A DNA stretch of 64,000 bases from Croceimicrobium sp963977415 (GCA_963977415.1 CAXBOS010000009.1:62001-126000); one strand, 5' to 3'. Numbered from the stretch's first letter, positions 1 through 8,990 are shown. A program made the numbers and translations. The notes: a model not told the origin generated them from the sequence alone.

Positions 1-418
1 CAATGCAGAAGAAGAGCGCAAACACCTTTTACCGATTAGCGAATTGAAGGCGCGGGTTTCACAAATTAAAAATCTAAAAGCTGGGGATTCGGTAGGTTAT
101 GGTAGGCGCTTTAAAGCAGATGCGGAAAGTAGAATTGCTGTTATTTCTATTGGCTATGCCGATGGCTTTAGTCGTTCCCTTAGCTTGGGAGTTGGCAAGG
201 TGATGATTAAGGGCAAGCTATACCCAACAGTAGGTTCTGTGTGCATGGATATGGTAATGGTAAATATTTTTGAAGATCCGATAGAGGAAGGTGAGGAGGT
301 TCTTATTTTTGGCGACGAAAGAAGTATTTATGATTTTGCAAGAGATATGAATACGATTCCCTACGAAGTTTTAACTGGTATTTCGCAACGTGTGAAGCGG
401 GTGTATTTTATGTCCTAA
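1..418 (+). CDS. alr: Alanine racemase, C-terminal part (gene cut by window edge)
   Basis: The frame is open from base 2 and ends with TAA at 416-418, so the true start lies left of the window. About 138 residues are visible. They match the C-terminal beta-barrel domain of PLP-dependent alanine racemase, which interconverts L- and D-alanine for peptidoglycan. Visible family blocks are VGYGRRF, IGYADGF (carrying the catalytic Tyr of the family) and VGSVCMDM. An internal TTG at 44 is only an apparent start. In many Bacteroidota this domain is the tail of a MurF-Alr fusion; the window cannot tell whether that applies here. The next gene starts 3 nt downstream, so the two are probably co-transcribed. 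Confidence 0.93.
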   Translation, partial: NAEEERKHLLPISELKARVSQIKNLKAGDSVGYGRRFKADAESRIAVISIGYADGFSRSLSLGVGKVMIKGKLYPTVGSVCMDMVMVNIFEDPIEEGEEVLIFGDERSIYDFARDMNTIPYEVLTGISQRVKRVYFMS

Positions 419-421
419 AAA

Positions 422-1234
422 ATGAAATTAAAACGTTTTTTCCTTTTAGTCCTTCTCACTTTTGGTATCAATAATTTTAGTCTTGCTCAAGAAAGCCCCT
501 CTAAAAAGGGTAGCCTTTATTTTTATTGGGGTTGGAATTGGGACGCTTTTACAAATTCGGATATTCGCTTTAAAGGCGAAGATTACGATTTTACTTTACA
601 GGAAGTTAAGGCACGCGACAAGCAATTTCCCTTTGAAGGAGACACCTATTTGAATATAGGTCGGATGACCATTCCGCAGTATAATTTTCGCATCGGCTAT
701 TATTTAAGCGATAATTGGGAGATATCTTTTGGGGCGGATCACATGAAATATGTGATGCAGCAAAATCAGTTTGTGCGCATTAACGGTTTTATTGGCGAGG
801 CCTACGGCCCGTTTGCAGGGCAGTATAACGGTGAAGCAATTGAGCTAACTAAAGACTTTTTACAGTTTGAACATACCGATGGACTCAATTATCTTAATCT
901 AGAACTGCGCCGATCCGATCAAATTTTGGACTATAAAAAATTTCAGTTTAGCGTTTTAGAGGGTTTAGGTATTGGGGCCTTAGTTCCCAAAACCAATACG
1001 GTTCTTTTAGGTAAAGAGCGTTACGATGAATTCCATACTTCGGGTTATGGTATATCGGCGGTTTTAGCCTTTAACTTTAATTTCTACCGCTATTTCTTTA
1101 TTCAGAGCGAGTTTAAAAGTGGTTATATCAATATGGCCAATATTCGCACTACCGCCAGCACGATGGACTCGGCCGAGCAATCTTTTTTCTTTGCGCAAAT
1201 TAATGGCGTGATCGGATTTAGGATTCCACTATAA
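422..1234 (+). CDS. Secreted protein of unknown function, probable outer-membrane beta-barrel
   Basis: This 270-residue protein has a clear signal peptide (hydrophobic residues about 5-20, then SLAQ). The remainder alternates polar and aromatic residues as outer-membrane strands do, for example YNFRIGYYLSDNWEISFG and FFFAQINGVIGFRIPL, and ends in a hydrophobic Leu. I do not recognise the family. ATG lies 3 nt after the racemase stop, so it is co-transcribed with it, although no functional link is evident. A strong terminator follows directly. Confidence 0.8.
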   Translation: MKLKRFFLLVLLTFGINNFSLAQESPSKKGSLYFYWGWNWDAFTNSDIRFKGEDYDFTLQEVKARDKQFPFEGDTYLNIGRMTIPQYNFRIGYYLSDNWEISFGADHMKYVMQQNQFVRINGFIGEAYGPFAGQYNGEAIELTKDFLQFEHTDGLNYLNLELRRSDQILDYKKFQFSVLEGLGIGALVPKTNTVLLGKERYDEFHTSGYGISAVLAFNFNFYRYFFIQSEFKSGYINMANIRTTASTMDSAEQSFFFAQINGVIGFRIPL

Positions 1235-1239
1235 AAAAA

Positions 1240-1275
1240 AATAGCCACAAGATTTATCCCGTGGCTATTTTATAG
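1240..1275. terminator. Bidirectional rho-independent terminator
   Basis: Nine-bp inverted repeat AATAGCCAC (1240-1248) and GTGGCTATT (1261-1269). On the minus strand it is followed by a run of nine T; on the plus strand a shorter T-rich tract follows. It separates the convergent genes ending at 1234 (+) and 1296 (-). Confidence 0.85.
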
Positions 1276-1295
1276 AGTCTTAAGCCTCTGTTTGG

Positions 1296-3191
1296 TTAGC
1301 TTTTCGTAGTCTTTTTATCTACCTCTAAAAGAGCATCTAAGGTTTCTCTACTTACCGCATGGTAATTCGGTCTGGCTTTCGCGTAAATGTTATTGGCCAT
1401 CTCGGCTTGACCAGCATCTAGCATTGCTTTATAGGTTGGAGTAAGGAATTTTCTTCTCCCTACCGAAATTAGGAAGCTTTCCACTTTTGGATAAACAGCC
1501 TCATAGCCAGCGGCAATAGTAGGCTGGAACCAAGCAGCAGAAATCTCGCTGTTACCACTAGCGGTAAACCCGTATGCAGCATCTAGTTCAGCTAATTGCT
1601 CCTTTGTAATTGTTTCGGGCAGGCTATTGATAAAGTGTAACCATTCGTGGGTAGTCCAATTATCGCTTGAGCTGGCGGCGGGCAAAGTGCCTTTGTTTAA
1701 ATAGGCATCTAAGGCTTCACTTACTACCGCAAAACGATTGCTGCTTACCGTTGGTAAATTATCGGGTAAACCGATTTCGTAAATCCAGCTTTTCACACCG
1801 ATGCTCTTAAACTCTTCGTCACTTAAAAGATTGGCTCTTAAATAATCGATAAACTCTTCGGTGGTCATTACCGAGAATTTATTGGTCTGGAAATAATTTT
1901 TCAAGAACTCGTCGAAGCGCTCGCGGCCCACGGTTTCTTCCATTAAACGCAGAAAGAAATAACCTTTATCGTAAGGAATACTGGTAACGCCATCATCAGG
2001 GTTACGACCGGTAAGGTCTAGTTTCAATTTGGTATCGTTAGGAATATCTTTTAGCATTTCCGCGGCGTCCTCTTCTAGTCCAGCGCGGGTAAGGCTAGCC
2101 AACATTTCGGAATATTCCTTTCCGTAAACCGCTTCCATAATACGGTGCTCGAAATAAACGGTGAAACCTTCGTTTAACCAGAAATCATCCCAAGTGGCAT
2201 TGGTAACTAAATTACCACTCCAGCTATGCGCTAATTCATGCGCAACCAGACTAACTAAACTGCGGTCGCCCGCTAAAATGGTAGGGGTAGCAAAAGTTAA
2301 GCGTGGGTTTTCCATTCCCCCGAAAGGGAAAGAAGGAGGCAATACAATTAAATCGTAGCGTCCCCAAGCATAGGGGCCATAAAGCGCTTCGGCCGCTTGT
2401 ACCATTTTTTCAAGATCGGCAAACTCGTAGGCAGAAGTGTCTAATAAAGAAGCTTCGGCGTAAACACCCGTGCGATCGCTAATACTTTCGAAATATACAT
2501 CGCCTACCGCTAAGGCAAGAAGGTAGGAAGGAATAGCTTGGGGCATGGAGAACTCGTAAGTGCCGGTTTCGTTGCGTTCTTGCGGATTGGAAGCACTCAT
2601 AAGGGCTAACATATCTTGGGGAACCTTTACCTTGGCGGTATAGGTAAAACGGATGCCAGGACTATCTTGGGTTGGTACCCAGCTGCGGGCTAAAATGGCC
2701 TGACTTTGTGTGAATAAAAAGGGTTTTTGCTTACCAGCGGTTTGTTCGGCATCGAGCCATTGCAGGGCGCGGGCATTATCGCCAGTTTTGTAGGTAATGC
2801 TTACTTGTTTCGCTTGATCGCTGATGGGAATTCGCAATCCCTGACCTAAATGCTCGTCAACCGGGCTGAGACTGAAGTCCGTTTCGGCTCCGTCTACTAA
2901 AACCATTTCAATGTCTAGGTCGAAAATATCGAAGTAAATCGCTTCTGCACCAGTTTTGGTTTCAATATCCCAGGTAGCGGTAGCACTAATTTGCTTTTGC
3001 TCGAAATTTACTTCTGCGTCCCAAGCTAGGCTTTTAACCACCGCGTTTTCTTGGGCATAACTATGGGGATCTGCGCCAGTCTTCATTTCTACAAGCATAG
3101 GGCTTTCATCTTCAGTTTTAGGAGTGTTGGTATTTTGACAAGAAAAAAGGGCCAAAGCCAAAAGGCCGGCCGAGAGGGATTTAATTCTCAT
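1296..3191 (-). CDS. M1 family zinc aminopeptidase, lipoprotein
   Basis: The 631-residue protein starts with a lipoprotein signal (LALALFSC, lipidated Cys18), so it is probably anchored in the envelope. It has the N-terminal beta domain of M1 peptidases, then the substrate-binding motif GGMEN (291-295), the zinc site HELAH (318-322) and the third ligand in NEGFT (Glu341). The catalytic domain is followed by a helical C-terminal region like that of leukotriene A4 hydrolase-type aminopeptidases. By family knowledge it removes N-terminal residues from peptides. It is monocistronic, divergent from the holin-like gene at 3228, and shares the terminator at 1240-1275. Confidence 0.93.
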   Translation of the reverse strand: MRIKSLSAGLLALALFSCQNTNTPKTEDESPMLVEMKTGADPHSYAQENAVVKSLAWDAEVNFEQKQISATATWDIETKTGAEAIYFDIFDLDIEMVLVDGAETDFSLSPVDEHLGQGLRIPISDQAKQVSITYKTGDNARALQWLDAEQTAGKQKPFLFTQSQAILARSWVPTQDSPGIRFTYTAKVKVPQDMLALMSASNPQERNETGTYEFSMPQAIPSYLLALAVGDVYFESISDRTGVYAEASLLDTSAYEFADLEKMVQAAEALYGPYAWGRYDLIVLPPSFPFGGMENPRLTFATPTILAGDRSLVSLVAHELAHSWSGNLVTNATWDDFWLNEGFTVYFEHRIMEAVYGKEYSEMLASLTRAGLEEDAAEMLKDIPNDTKLKLDLTGRNPDDGVTSIPYDKGYFFLRLMEETVGRERFDEFLKNYFQTNKFSVMTTEEFIDYLRANLLSDEEFKSIGVKSWIYEIGLPDNLPTVSSNRFAVVSEALDAYLNKGTLPAASSSDNWTTHEWLHFINSLPETITKEQLAELDAAYGFTASGNSEISAAWFQPTIAAGYEAVYPKVESFLISVGRRKFLTPTYKAMLDAGQAEMANNIYAKARPNYHAVSRETLDALLEVDKKTTKS

Positions 3192-3227
3192 GTTATTGTT
3201 AGTTTTGAGGACGCAAGTTAAGAATCC

Positions 3228-3587
3228 ATGAATAATCTACTTATTAAGTTAGTCGTAAATACGCTGAGTGTTTTTATCACCGCTTGGATAATGGGTAATG
3301 CCGTTCACCTCGATGGTTTCGGTACCGCAATTTTAGTGGCCATTGTTTTGGCCCTGCTGAATGTCACCATTAAACCGCTCTTAATTCTCTTTACCATTCC
3401 GGCCACAATTTTCACTTTAGGACTTTTCCTGTTTGTGATAAATGCGGTGGTAATTCTGATGGCCGATAATTTAATTTCTGGTTTTGCGGTCGATGGCTTC
3501 TGGTGGGCCTTGGTATTTAGTTTCGTGCTAAGCTTTGTGAATTCCTTGCTTAATAGTTTGGGTAAAGAAGAAAGACCACAGCAATAA
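3228..3587 (+). CDS. Phage holin family 4 / YvlD-like small membrane protein
   Basis: A 119-residue, almost wholly hydrophobic protein with four predicted membrane helices (about 7-27, 31-52, 56-80, 90-112). Pattern blocks such as ALLNVTIKPLL and the Gly/Pro-punctuated helices match the mycobacterial-type four-TMS holin superfamily (PF04020), common in Bacteroidota chromosomes. The family name does not imply a phage function, and its role in these bacteria is unknown. It is divergent from the M1 peptidase gene. The phage-derived remnants just downstream are on the opposite strand and look unrelated. Confidence 0.85.
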   Translation: MNNLLIKLVVNTLSVFITAWIMGNAVHLDGFGTAILVAIVLALLNVTIKPLLILFTIPATIFTLGLFLFVINAVVILMADNLISGFAVDGFWWALVFSFVLSFVNSLLNSLGKEERPQQ

Positions 3588-3605
3588 AATAAAGCCCCAA
3601 GAAAA

Positions 3606-3840
3606 TTAATCCCTGGGATCGGTAAAGGGAATTCCTTTATTTTTCAATAGCCAAGCATCGCCCAAACAGCTTTTTTACTCCTTCTGCAGCAACACTGTAA
3701 AGAGACTCCTCTGTAATATTCTTCATAAGTGTGAATAGTGCCTGCTCTTGCTTTATTTGCCTCTTGCCTTGTCGAGCTTAAGGAAGGCATAGTATTTTCT
3801 CCTGAATAATTCTTTTTCCTAAACCAATAGGGGGGCACCA
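3606..3840 (-). pseudogene. Decayed ORF next to terminase remnant, two frameshifts
   Basis: No single frame is intact, but a coherent protein end can be read by switching frames twice on the minus strand: KARAGTIHTYEEYYRGVSL, then YSVAAEGVKKLFG, then DAWLLKNKGIPFTDPRD and a TAA at 3608-3606. The first switch needs one added T and the second the loss of one G in GGG. The smooth joins suggest a once-functional gene, possibly starting at the ATG before PSLSSTRQEA. I do not recognise the family. Its position directly downstream of a terminase small-subunit remnant suggests a phage origin. Confidence 0.55.
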
Positions 3841-4368
3841 AGAAGTTCCTGAGCTTGCATCTAGAAGAGATTTAATTACATCACTGCCAAGCTTGGAGAC
3901 ATCGATTTCAGGCATACGCTGGTTGTTGTCTTTTTCGTAAAACCCAATATGCTTGTTGATCATATCAATGGCCGTTTCCCTAGAAACAAATTGCAGCTTA
4001 ACGTTTTCTATTGTATCTCCAGCTTTGGTTTGCGTTACCGTTCGTTTATACTTGGTGATTAGTTGCCTTATTCCAATAGGCAGCCGTTTGATCTCATCCG
4101 CTGTCAAGCACATGGTTTCGGTGATGTCGGATTGCGCCCAAGTCTTTAATTGGTTCAATACATCTTGATGCGTAATTTCCAGCTGCTTGGAAGCTTTGCT
4201 CTTTAGCTCATTTAGTCGGGCAACGATACTCGGCTTCCTAAGATTCTGATCTCCGATCTGCATAGCTGAATTCTTAGAATAGCCAGAGCGAATAGCGGCT
4301 TTCGTCGCATTGAAGTCGACTATCTATTCTTCGCAGAATCGGGCTTGCTTGTCGGAGAGTTTAGTCAT
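3778..4368 (-). pseudogene. Phage terminase small subunit remnant, interrupted by in-frame TAG
   Basis: Reading from ATG 4368, the first 14 residues MTKLSDKQARFCEE are followed by TAG (4326-4324), and the same frame continues IVDFNATKAAIRSGYSKNSA and QIGDQNLRKPSI to 3778. This is the N-terminal helix-turn-helix signature of Terminase_2-type small subunits (PF03592), which recognise phage DNA for packaging; the family normally has Tyr where the TAG sits. About 197 codons remain. No large terminase, portal or other phage gene is recognisable nearby, so this is a prophage relic. An internal ATG at 4263 could express the last 161 residues, but the DNA-binding part would be lost. Confidence 0.8.
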
Positions 4369-4380
4369 ATTGCTAGAATT

Positions 4381-4410
4381 AAAAAAGAGGAGAAGCTTTC
4401 GCAACTCCTC
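4381..4410 (-). terminator. Rho-independent terminator behind the tRNA gene
   Basis: On the minus strand, GAGGAG TT GC, a GAAA tetraloop, GC TT CTCCTC, then six T (4386-4381). It lies 63 nt downstream of the tRNA and 12 nt before the terminase remnant start, so it should end the tRNA transcript. Confidence 0.8.
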
Positions 4411-4473
4411 CTTACTGCTTCTGCGGCCAGTACTTTGAGTTAATCCAAAGCACTCGCCTTTCTTTGGGTTTTG

Positions 4474-4550
4474 TAGCGGTAACGGGACTCGAACCTACGA
4501 CCTTTGTTTGGGTTATGAGCCCAACGAGCTACCGACTGCTCCTTCCCGCA
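4474..4550 (-). tRNA. tRNA-Met (CAT), initiator-type, structurally aberrant
   Basis: On the minus strand a cloverleaf can be drawn with D-stem GAGC/GCTC, anticodon arm TTGGG-CTCATAA-CCCAA and T-loop TTCGAGT. The three stacked G:C pairs next to anticodon CAT and a mismatch at position 1-72 are initiator tRNA hallmarks. Odd points: the acceptor stem TGCGGGA/TACCGCT also has a G-A mismatch at pair 6, the T-stem GTAGG/CCCGT has an A-C mismatch and two wobbles, and the variable loop is 9 nt (ACAAAGGTC) rather than the 5 expected. No CCA is encoded. It may be a working divergent gene, since a good terminator follows, or a decaying copy left by a phage. Confidence 0.72.
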
Positions 4551-5030
4551 ATGTTGAGCCAGCTTTTACACTGGCTATGATTAAGACGATTGTAGCATTT
4601 AATCAAATGGACTCCAAAGGAAATAAAATATATTACTATATAATCTACAATTCAACGACAGTGGTGTGCTTTACAGAAAAATTGCTGCAATGAGGAAGTT
4701 TGTTGATAAAAAAAAGTCCGCAAAAGTGCATTGTCATTGGCAAAAGAAATTTAATTAGCAAGACCCATATGGCTTTCAAAATCAATTTCTTCTAATTTTC
4801 TTTGTATTTCAGAATGTTAGACTTGTCGGATTTAATAAACACAGGCTTGGTTCAAACTTTTTTCTGAAGACATGTTTAATGAAGGGCGAAAGCCCAATGC
4901 ACACAGGAGTAGAAAAAAAACCCATTCGGACAGGAATGAGGTTTCAAGAAAATCTTTGTCGATTTTCGGCGGTAAGCTAGCGTTGAGAATAATTGAGTTG
5001 CTGAGAGACCTATTGCAATAAGTAACTCTC
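4551..5030. other. Non-coding stretch without recognisable gene
   Basis: Roughly 480 bases between the tRNA and the T9SS gene pair. The short open frames in it have no recognisable domain and no promoter. The only structure seen is a 6-bp hairpin AGCCAG/CTGGCT (4557-4562 and 4571-4576) without a T run. It presumably holds the tRNA promoter and remnants of the accessory patch. Confidence 0.5.
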
Positions 5031-5055
5031 ACAAAGCCCCAGTGTTAACCGGGGC
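5031..5055 (-). terminator. Probable terminator of the T9SS gene pair
   Basis: Minus-strand hairpin GCCCC (5055-5051) ... GGGGC (5040-5036) with a GGTTAACACT loop, followed by TTTGT. The T tract is short. It lies about 30 nt downstream of the stop of the gene at 5087. Confidence 0.5.
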
Positions 5056-5086
5056 ATAGAAAAATTAGAATCCTTCAACATGTCAC

Positions 5087-6583
5087 TTATTTCTTAATGA
5101 CCGTTGATCTTAATGCTACACCACTATTAGATCGCACTTCAATTGCGTATATGCCTGGGGCTAATGTGCTTGCATAAATAGTTGCTCGATACCCAGAACC
5201 CCAAGGAAGCTTTAACACTTCCTTCCCTTGGATATTGTAAATCATAATTTCAGCAGGGTTAAAATTGTCATCAACCTGAATATCAAAGTTTGAGCTAAAT
5301 GGATTTGGGAAAATGGAAAAATCTTCGAAGTCCTTAAATGAGTTTACCGAAAGTGGACTAAATCCGTCAGGGTTTATTTTTGCAAGTATTGCGCCACTGA
5401 AGTACACTTCATAACTATAGCCAAGACCAAGTATTACGCTCGAGTCAGGATAAATAATAAAGGAAGATTGCCCGTAAAGTCTCAATGGACGGCTCATTGT
5501 GCGAAGGGTGGTGCTTGAGAAAACCTGGGACTCCTGAATCAGATTTTCATTTGGATCATAAAACTTTAGGTGCCTACCAGTTTGGAAAGTTAGTATGCCG
5601 AATAAATCCTCCGTTCGACCCGACATATATTCCACCATAAAATTGCCATCCATTGACATGTCAGCATTCAAACTGGGACTTTGCCAACTACCATCGGAAT
5701 TTTTAAAAGCAGGGCCATTTGCGTTTGTGGAAAATAAGGTGTCTTGGCTGAAGTTGAAAATTTTTATTTGTGCTGAAAATGTTGTGTCGGGTGCCTGATA
5801 ATTCTCATTAATAAAAATGAAAACTGGCTCCCTAAAACCATATCTAGTGTTCCATCCCCATTGATGGTTATATTCTTTATCCTCGGTAACACAATTGCAG
5901 CTCAGACTGTATTCAGCGAAATTTAAAATAGGGTTCCCGGAAGATGTCTTATTGAAGAAGCTATAATATTGTACTGAGTCTGTTCCCGCAACTCTGCGGA
6001 TATCATAGATTGAATCCTTCTGACTGTAAGAGTTTATTAATGTATACAAAGAATCTCGAGAATAAGCTTTCACGGAATTACCGCTCCATTTATCCATAAA
6101 CTCAAAGTCTCCGTTAGGGGTTTCACAGAAAATGTCATCGTAGGTAAAATCATAAGATGATATTACATCCTTAAGGTCATGTCCAACTATTGACCAAAGG
6201 ACGGTTCTATTTGCTACATCGATTCCTTCCATGGTCAACGTCTTATTCGAATTTCTAAAAGTATGAATCAACAGTCTTTCTGATCCGAAGAAATAATTTG
6301 AACCATAATTCCAATCCTTAGTCTCTAAGGTAGGAATCTGGAAATAGTCTAAGAGCACACCTTCTTTACTATGAGAAATAACATACATCTCCTTAATTTT
6401 AGAAGCGCCATATTCTAGAGAAGTTACATTTATAATGGTATCTGAATTGCCTCCATTACCGGATATAGATACCCCATTAAGTGATGTGAATTGCTTAGGG
6501 ATAGCGGGCATCTCCTTAACCCAGCCTTGAGCAAATAGCCCAAGGTTGGTAAGGAAAATTAGTACGGTTACCAACGCCCTCAA
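5087..6583 (-). CDS. Secreted protein with T9SS type A sorting domain
   Basis: A 498-residue protein with a signal peptide (MRALVTVLIFLTNLGLFAQ) and a C-terminal Por secretion-tail domain of about 75 residues. The tail begins IFPNPFSSNFDIQV and includes IYNIQGKEVLKL and LAPGIYAIEVRSNSG, ending in KK. Such tails direct proteins through the type IX system to the cell surface or medium. The roughly 400-residue cargo part is beta-rich and repetitive (for example SYDFTYDDIFCETPNGDFEF), possibly a propeller; I do not recognise it. Its ATG overlaps the stop of the upstream gene by 4 nt (ATGA), so the two are translationally coupled and probably act together. Confidence 0.87.
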   Translation of the reverse strand: MRALVTVLIFLTNLGLFAQGWVKEMPAIPKQFTSLNGVSISGNGGNSDTIINVTSLEYGASKIKEMYVISHSKEGVLLDYFQIPTLETKDWNYGSNYFFGSERLLIHTFRNSNKTLTMEGIDVANRTVLWSIVGHDLKDVISSYDFTYDDIFCETPNGDFEFMDKWSGNSVKAYSRDSLYTLINSYSQKDSIYDIRRVAGTDSVQYYSFFNKTSSGNPILNFAEYSLSCNCVTEDKEYNHQWGWNTRYGFREPVFIFINENYQAPDTTFSAQIKIFNFSQDTLFSTNANGPAFKNSDGSWQSPSLNADMSMDGNFMVEYMSGRTEDLFGILTFQTGRHLKFYDPNENLIQESQVFSSTTLRTMSRPLRLYGQSSFIIYPDSSVILGLGYSYEVYFSGAILAKINPDGFSPLSVNSFKDFEDFSIFPNPFSSNFDIQVDDNFNPAEIMIYNIQGKEVLKLPWGSGYRATIYASTLAPGIYAIEVRSNSGVALRSTVIKK

Positions 6584-8799
6584 ATTATAATAATTTTCAT
6601 TGACATATTGGAGTTTCTAATAATATACGTTCCCGAAGGTAAGCTCGATAAATCAAGAAAGTATGAGTTGGAATTTATATTTTCCTTCATTAACAATTTG
6701 CCATTTAAATCGAATAATAATACCTCACCAATTTCTATCGTTTTAGAATTCGGTTTAATTTCAAGATTTATCCCTTCACTTGTTGGGTTTGGGAAAACAT
6801 TTATACTAAAAGTATCAATAGATTCTTCTTTTGAACCTATCATATAAGAACCAGTTCCATTACAATTAGAAAGACCAAAATTGGTGAAATTAGTTTGATT
6901 ATTCTTTTGATTATCATCAATGCAATTTAATACATACCATGCAAATCCTAGTACTTCGGTATCATCATAACAAGTTGGGCATTGAGATCTTGAGGTCCCC
7001 CACAAAGCACCATATGAACTCCAATATTGATCTGTAAATTGACTTTCCGCATTAGGAAGGTTGTTTGAGCCACCAAGCCAATTACCCATAAAGCCATCAA
7101 CACCTCTTTTACATCCCCCATTCATTTCACCGCTAAAAAGTGGAATGTAATTAAAAGTTTCACCTGGAACTGTTGCAAATGCTTCAAAGTCTTCAGTTTT
7201 ATATCCAGGGCTACCAAGGCCGAAATTAATTACTGGATTAGATCCTGGGTCAAAGTAATTAGCAAGCAGCACTCCATTAACATCTGCCTCACTTCCTTTA
7301 AGAATGTCTTCTGCAAAATCATCAATCCATTGAGCCTTCGTAGTACTTGTTCCGGCACTTGAGGAGCTTATGGTTTCATCATAGTTTGAATAGTAAGTTG
7401 TGACTAATTGATCAAATGATGATAAAGTTGTGATGTAGTCAAAAACAGCTTTAATATTAGCATCTTTGTTTCTTTCGTTTTTAAGTTTCTTCAAATGCTG
7501 AATTCTCAATTTAGCCAGTTTATGGTAATAGGCCGAAGCCAACTCTTCCTTGTACGAAGGATCTATTGAAGAGTTTTTAACCTCAACATAAAAATTACTT
7601 GCTTGTCCATGGTTTTTAATTGATGGGAATAAAGTACTTACACGAGCCGAATTTCTGAATGCATTTTCTGCGGTAAGATCCTCAAGAATAAACTCTTTGT
7701 CAATATCGTCTTGAGCCCATATCTCCCATTCTAAAACAACCATGCTAATTTTTCCTGAAGTGTGGGCGTTGAAAGTATTAGTGGCTTTAAAAACTTCATT
7801 GATACCAGCGATAGTATTATCCACAAATGGATCATAGCCACCAACAGCCATCCCAAATACAATTCCATTTGGATCAGAGTTCGCAAGTTTTAACAGAGCG
7901 TCTAGTTTATTCAAACATTGTAATACAGAAACATTTCCTGGTCCAGAATAGTTTTGAATATCAGTGGCGGAGTAGCCAGGACGCCCCATGCCTGCCCATT
8001 GATGGAATAGTATATCAACTCCATATAATATAAGGTAGTCTATATTATATTGATGGGCTTTTGTTATTATCCCTGGATAATTATTCAACTCCGTAGAAGG
8101 TCCTGTAACAATTCCTGAAGATCTAACAATGAGGTCATCGACATACGCTATCCTTGGGAAATCACAGTTTGGTCCAATAGGTCCTTGAGGATAAGCAAGA
8201 GTACCCATGATACTGGCGTTTCCAAACCTTTCTTCAAACCCAAGTGTCATGCCTGGGAAATATGCTTTTGGGTCTGATTTGTTAATTCGCATATGGTTTG
8301 AGGTTTCATTCTCTTCACTGCCCATTGTTTCAGTAAGTGTAACGATAGATGCCGTTGAATTAAAATGAAGGATATAATTATCCCAACCACCTTCACCTTG
8401 ATTATTGGCAACACCACCAGCAATAAACCCATCGGTAGTTTCGCCAATATCATTGAGTTTTTCGGTACCCTTTAAGCCATGTCTTTTTAAACCCGCAATT
8501 CCTAACGCCGAATCGATTTGAATAACAACTGCATCAGTATCCTTATTGGTTACAGAAAAACCAGCCGCAAAAATTTTATTAGTAGAGGTGTAAGCGAATC
8601 CAAAAAGATAAATGTCCTCCAAGGTAGAATGATCGGTTGTGCTAACATTATTACTGTTATACATATCGAACCGAACAGAGATGGGGTGTTTATAGCCTAA
8701 GTCATTGCAGATTGTGTAATAAACCCCATTTTCATATTCGACAAGTTCATAAGAAGTAGCTCCTTGTTCAGATGAGCCATAAAAAACATCGGATTGCAT
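6580..8799 (-). CDS. T9SS-secreted protein, 3' part of a frameshifted gene
   Basis: The ATG at 8799 is internal: the same frame is open back to 9012 and continues the protein begun at 9383. The first part (to about 8.3 kb) looks like a repeat propeller (DSALGIAGLKRHGLKG, IAGGVANNQGEGGWDNYILH). A middle region of about 400 residues has regularly spaced hydrophobic strands (RIAYVDDLIV, IDYLILYGVDILF, GIVFGMAVGGYD, ISMVVLEWEIW, FNYIPLFSGE) suggestive of a TIM-barrel or glycosidase-like fold, which I cannot assign. The C-terminus is a T9SS sorting domain (VFPNPTSEGINLEI to MKIIII). It is coupled by ATGA overlap to the next secreted protein gene. Confidence 0.82.
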   Translation of the reverse strand: MQSDVFYGSSEQGATSYELVEYENGVYYTICNDLGYKHPISVRFDMYNSNNVSTTDHSTLEDIYLFGFAYTSTNKIFAAGFSVTNKDTDAVVIQIDSALGIAGLKRHGLKGTEKLNDIGETTDGFIAGGVANNQGEGGWDNYILHFNSTASIVTLTETMGSEENETSNHMRINKSDPKAYFPGMTLGFEERFGNASIMGTLAYPQGPIGPNCDFPRIAYVDDLIVRSSGIVTGPSTELNNYPGIITKAHQYNIDYLILYGVDILFHQWAGMGRPGYSATDIQNYSGPGNVSVLQCLNKLDALLKLANSDPNGIVFGMAVGGYDPFVDNTIAGINEVFKATNTFNAHTSGKISMVVLEWEIWAQDDIDKEFILEDLTAENAFRNSARVSTLFPSIKNHGQASNFYVEVKNSSIDPSYKEELASAYYHKLAKLRIQHLKKLKNERNKDANIKAVFDYITTLSSFDQLVTTYYSNYDETISSSSAGTSTTKAQWIDDFAEDILKGSEADVNGVLLANYFDPGSNPVINFGLGSPGYKTEDFEAFATVPGETFNYIPLFSGEMNGGCKRGVDGFMGNWLGGSNNLPNAESQFTDQYWSSYGALWGTSRSQCPTCYDDTEVLGFAWYVLNCIDDNQKNNQTNFTNFGLSNCNGTGSYMIGSKEESIDTFSINVFPNPTSEGINLEIKPNSKTIEIGEVLLFDLNGKLLMKENINSNSYFLDLSSLPSGTYIIRNSNMSMKIIII

Positions 8800-8990
8800 T
8801 AATAAAGTACCTCCTAATGAGACCTTAATAATTAATGATCCCTCAAGGTCAGAACTTGTTATACTGTTAGCTAAAACAGAAAGGTTTCCATCAGAATCAA
8901 TTATGATATCTTTAGGAGCAATACCACCTTCTTCAATACCAGTCTTAAAGGTCCATACAATTACTCCATCGCTATCTAGAGCTAGAATAA

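Noticed and set aside
3228..3587. Holin-like gene as part of the neighbouring prophage relic
   Set aside because: The YvlD/holin-4 family is widespread in Bacteroidota chromosomes; it is on the opposite strand and intact beside decayed phage genes.
4324..4326. Recoding of TAG as Tyr, because two genes have TAG where Tyr is expected
   Set aside because: TAG is used as a normal stop in this window (for example at 20612 and 29627), so it is not globally reassigned; nonsense lesions or errors explain both cases.
4508..4693. 61-codon frame opposite the tRNA
   Set aside because: Overlaps the tRNA on the other strand and has no recognisable content.
4832..5032. 66-codon frame on the minus strand
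   Set aside because: No family, no promoter; its hydrophobic stretch is typical of chance frames in AT-rich DNA.
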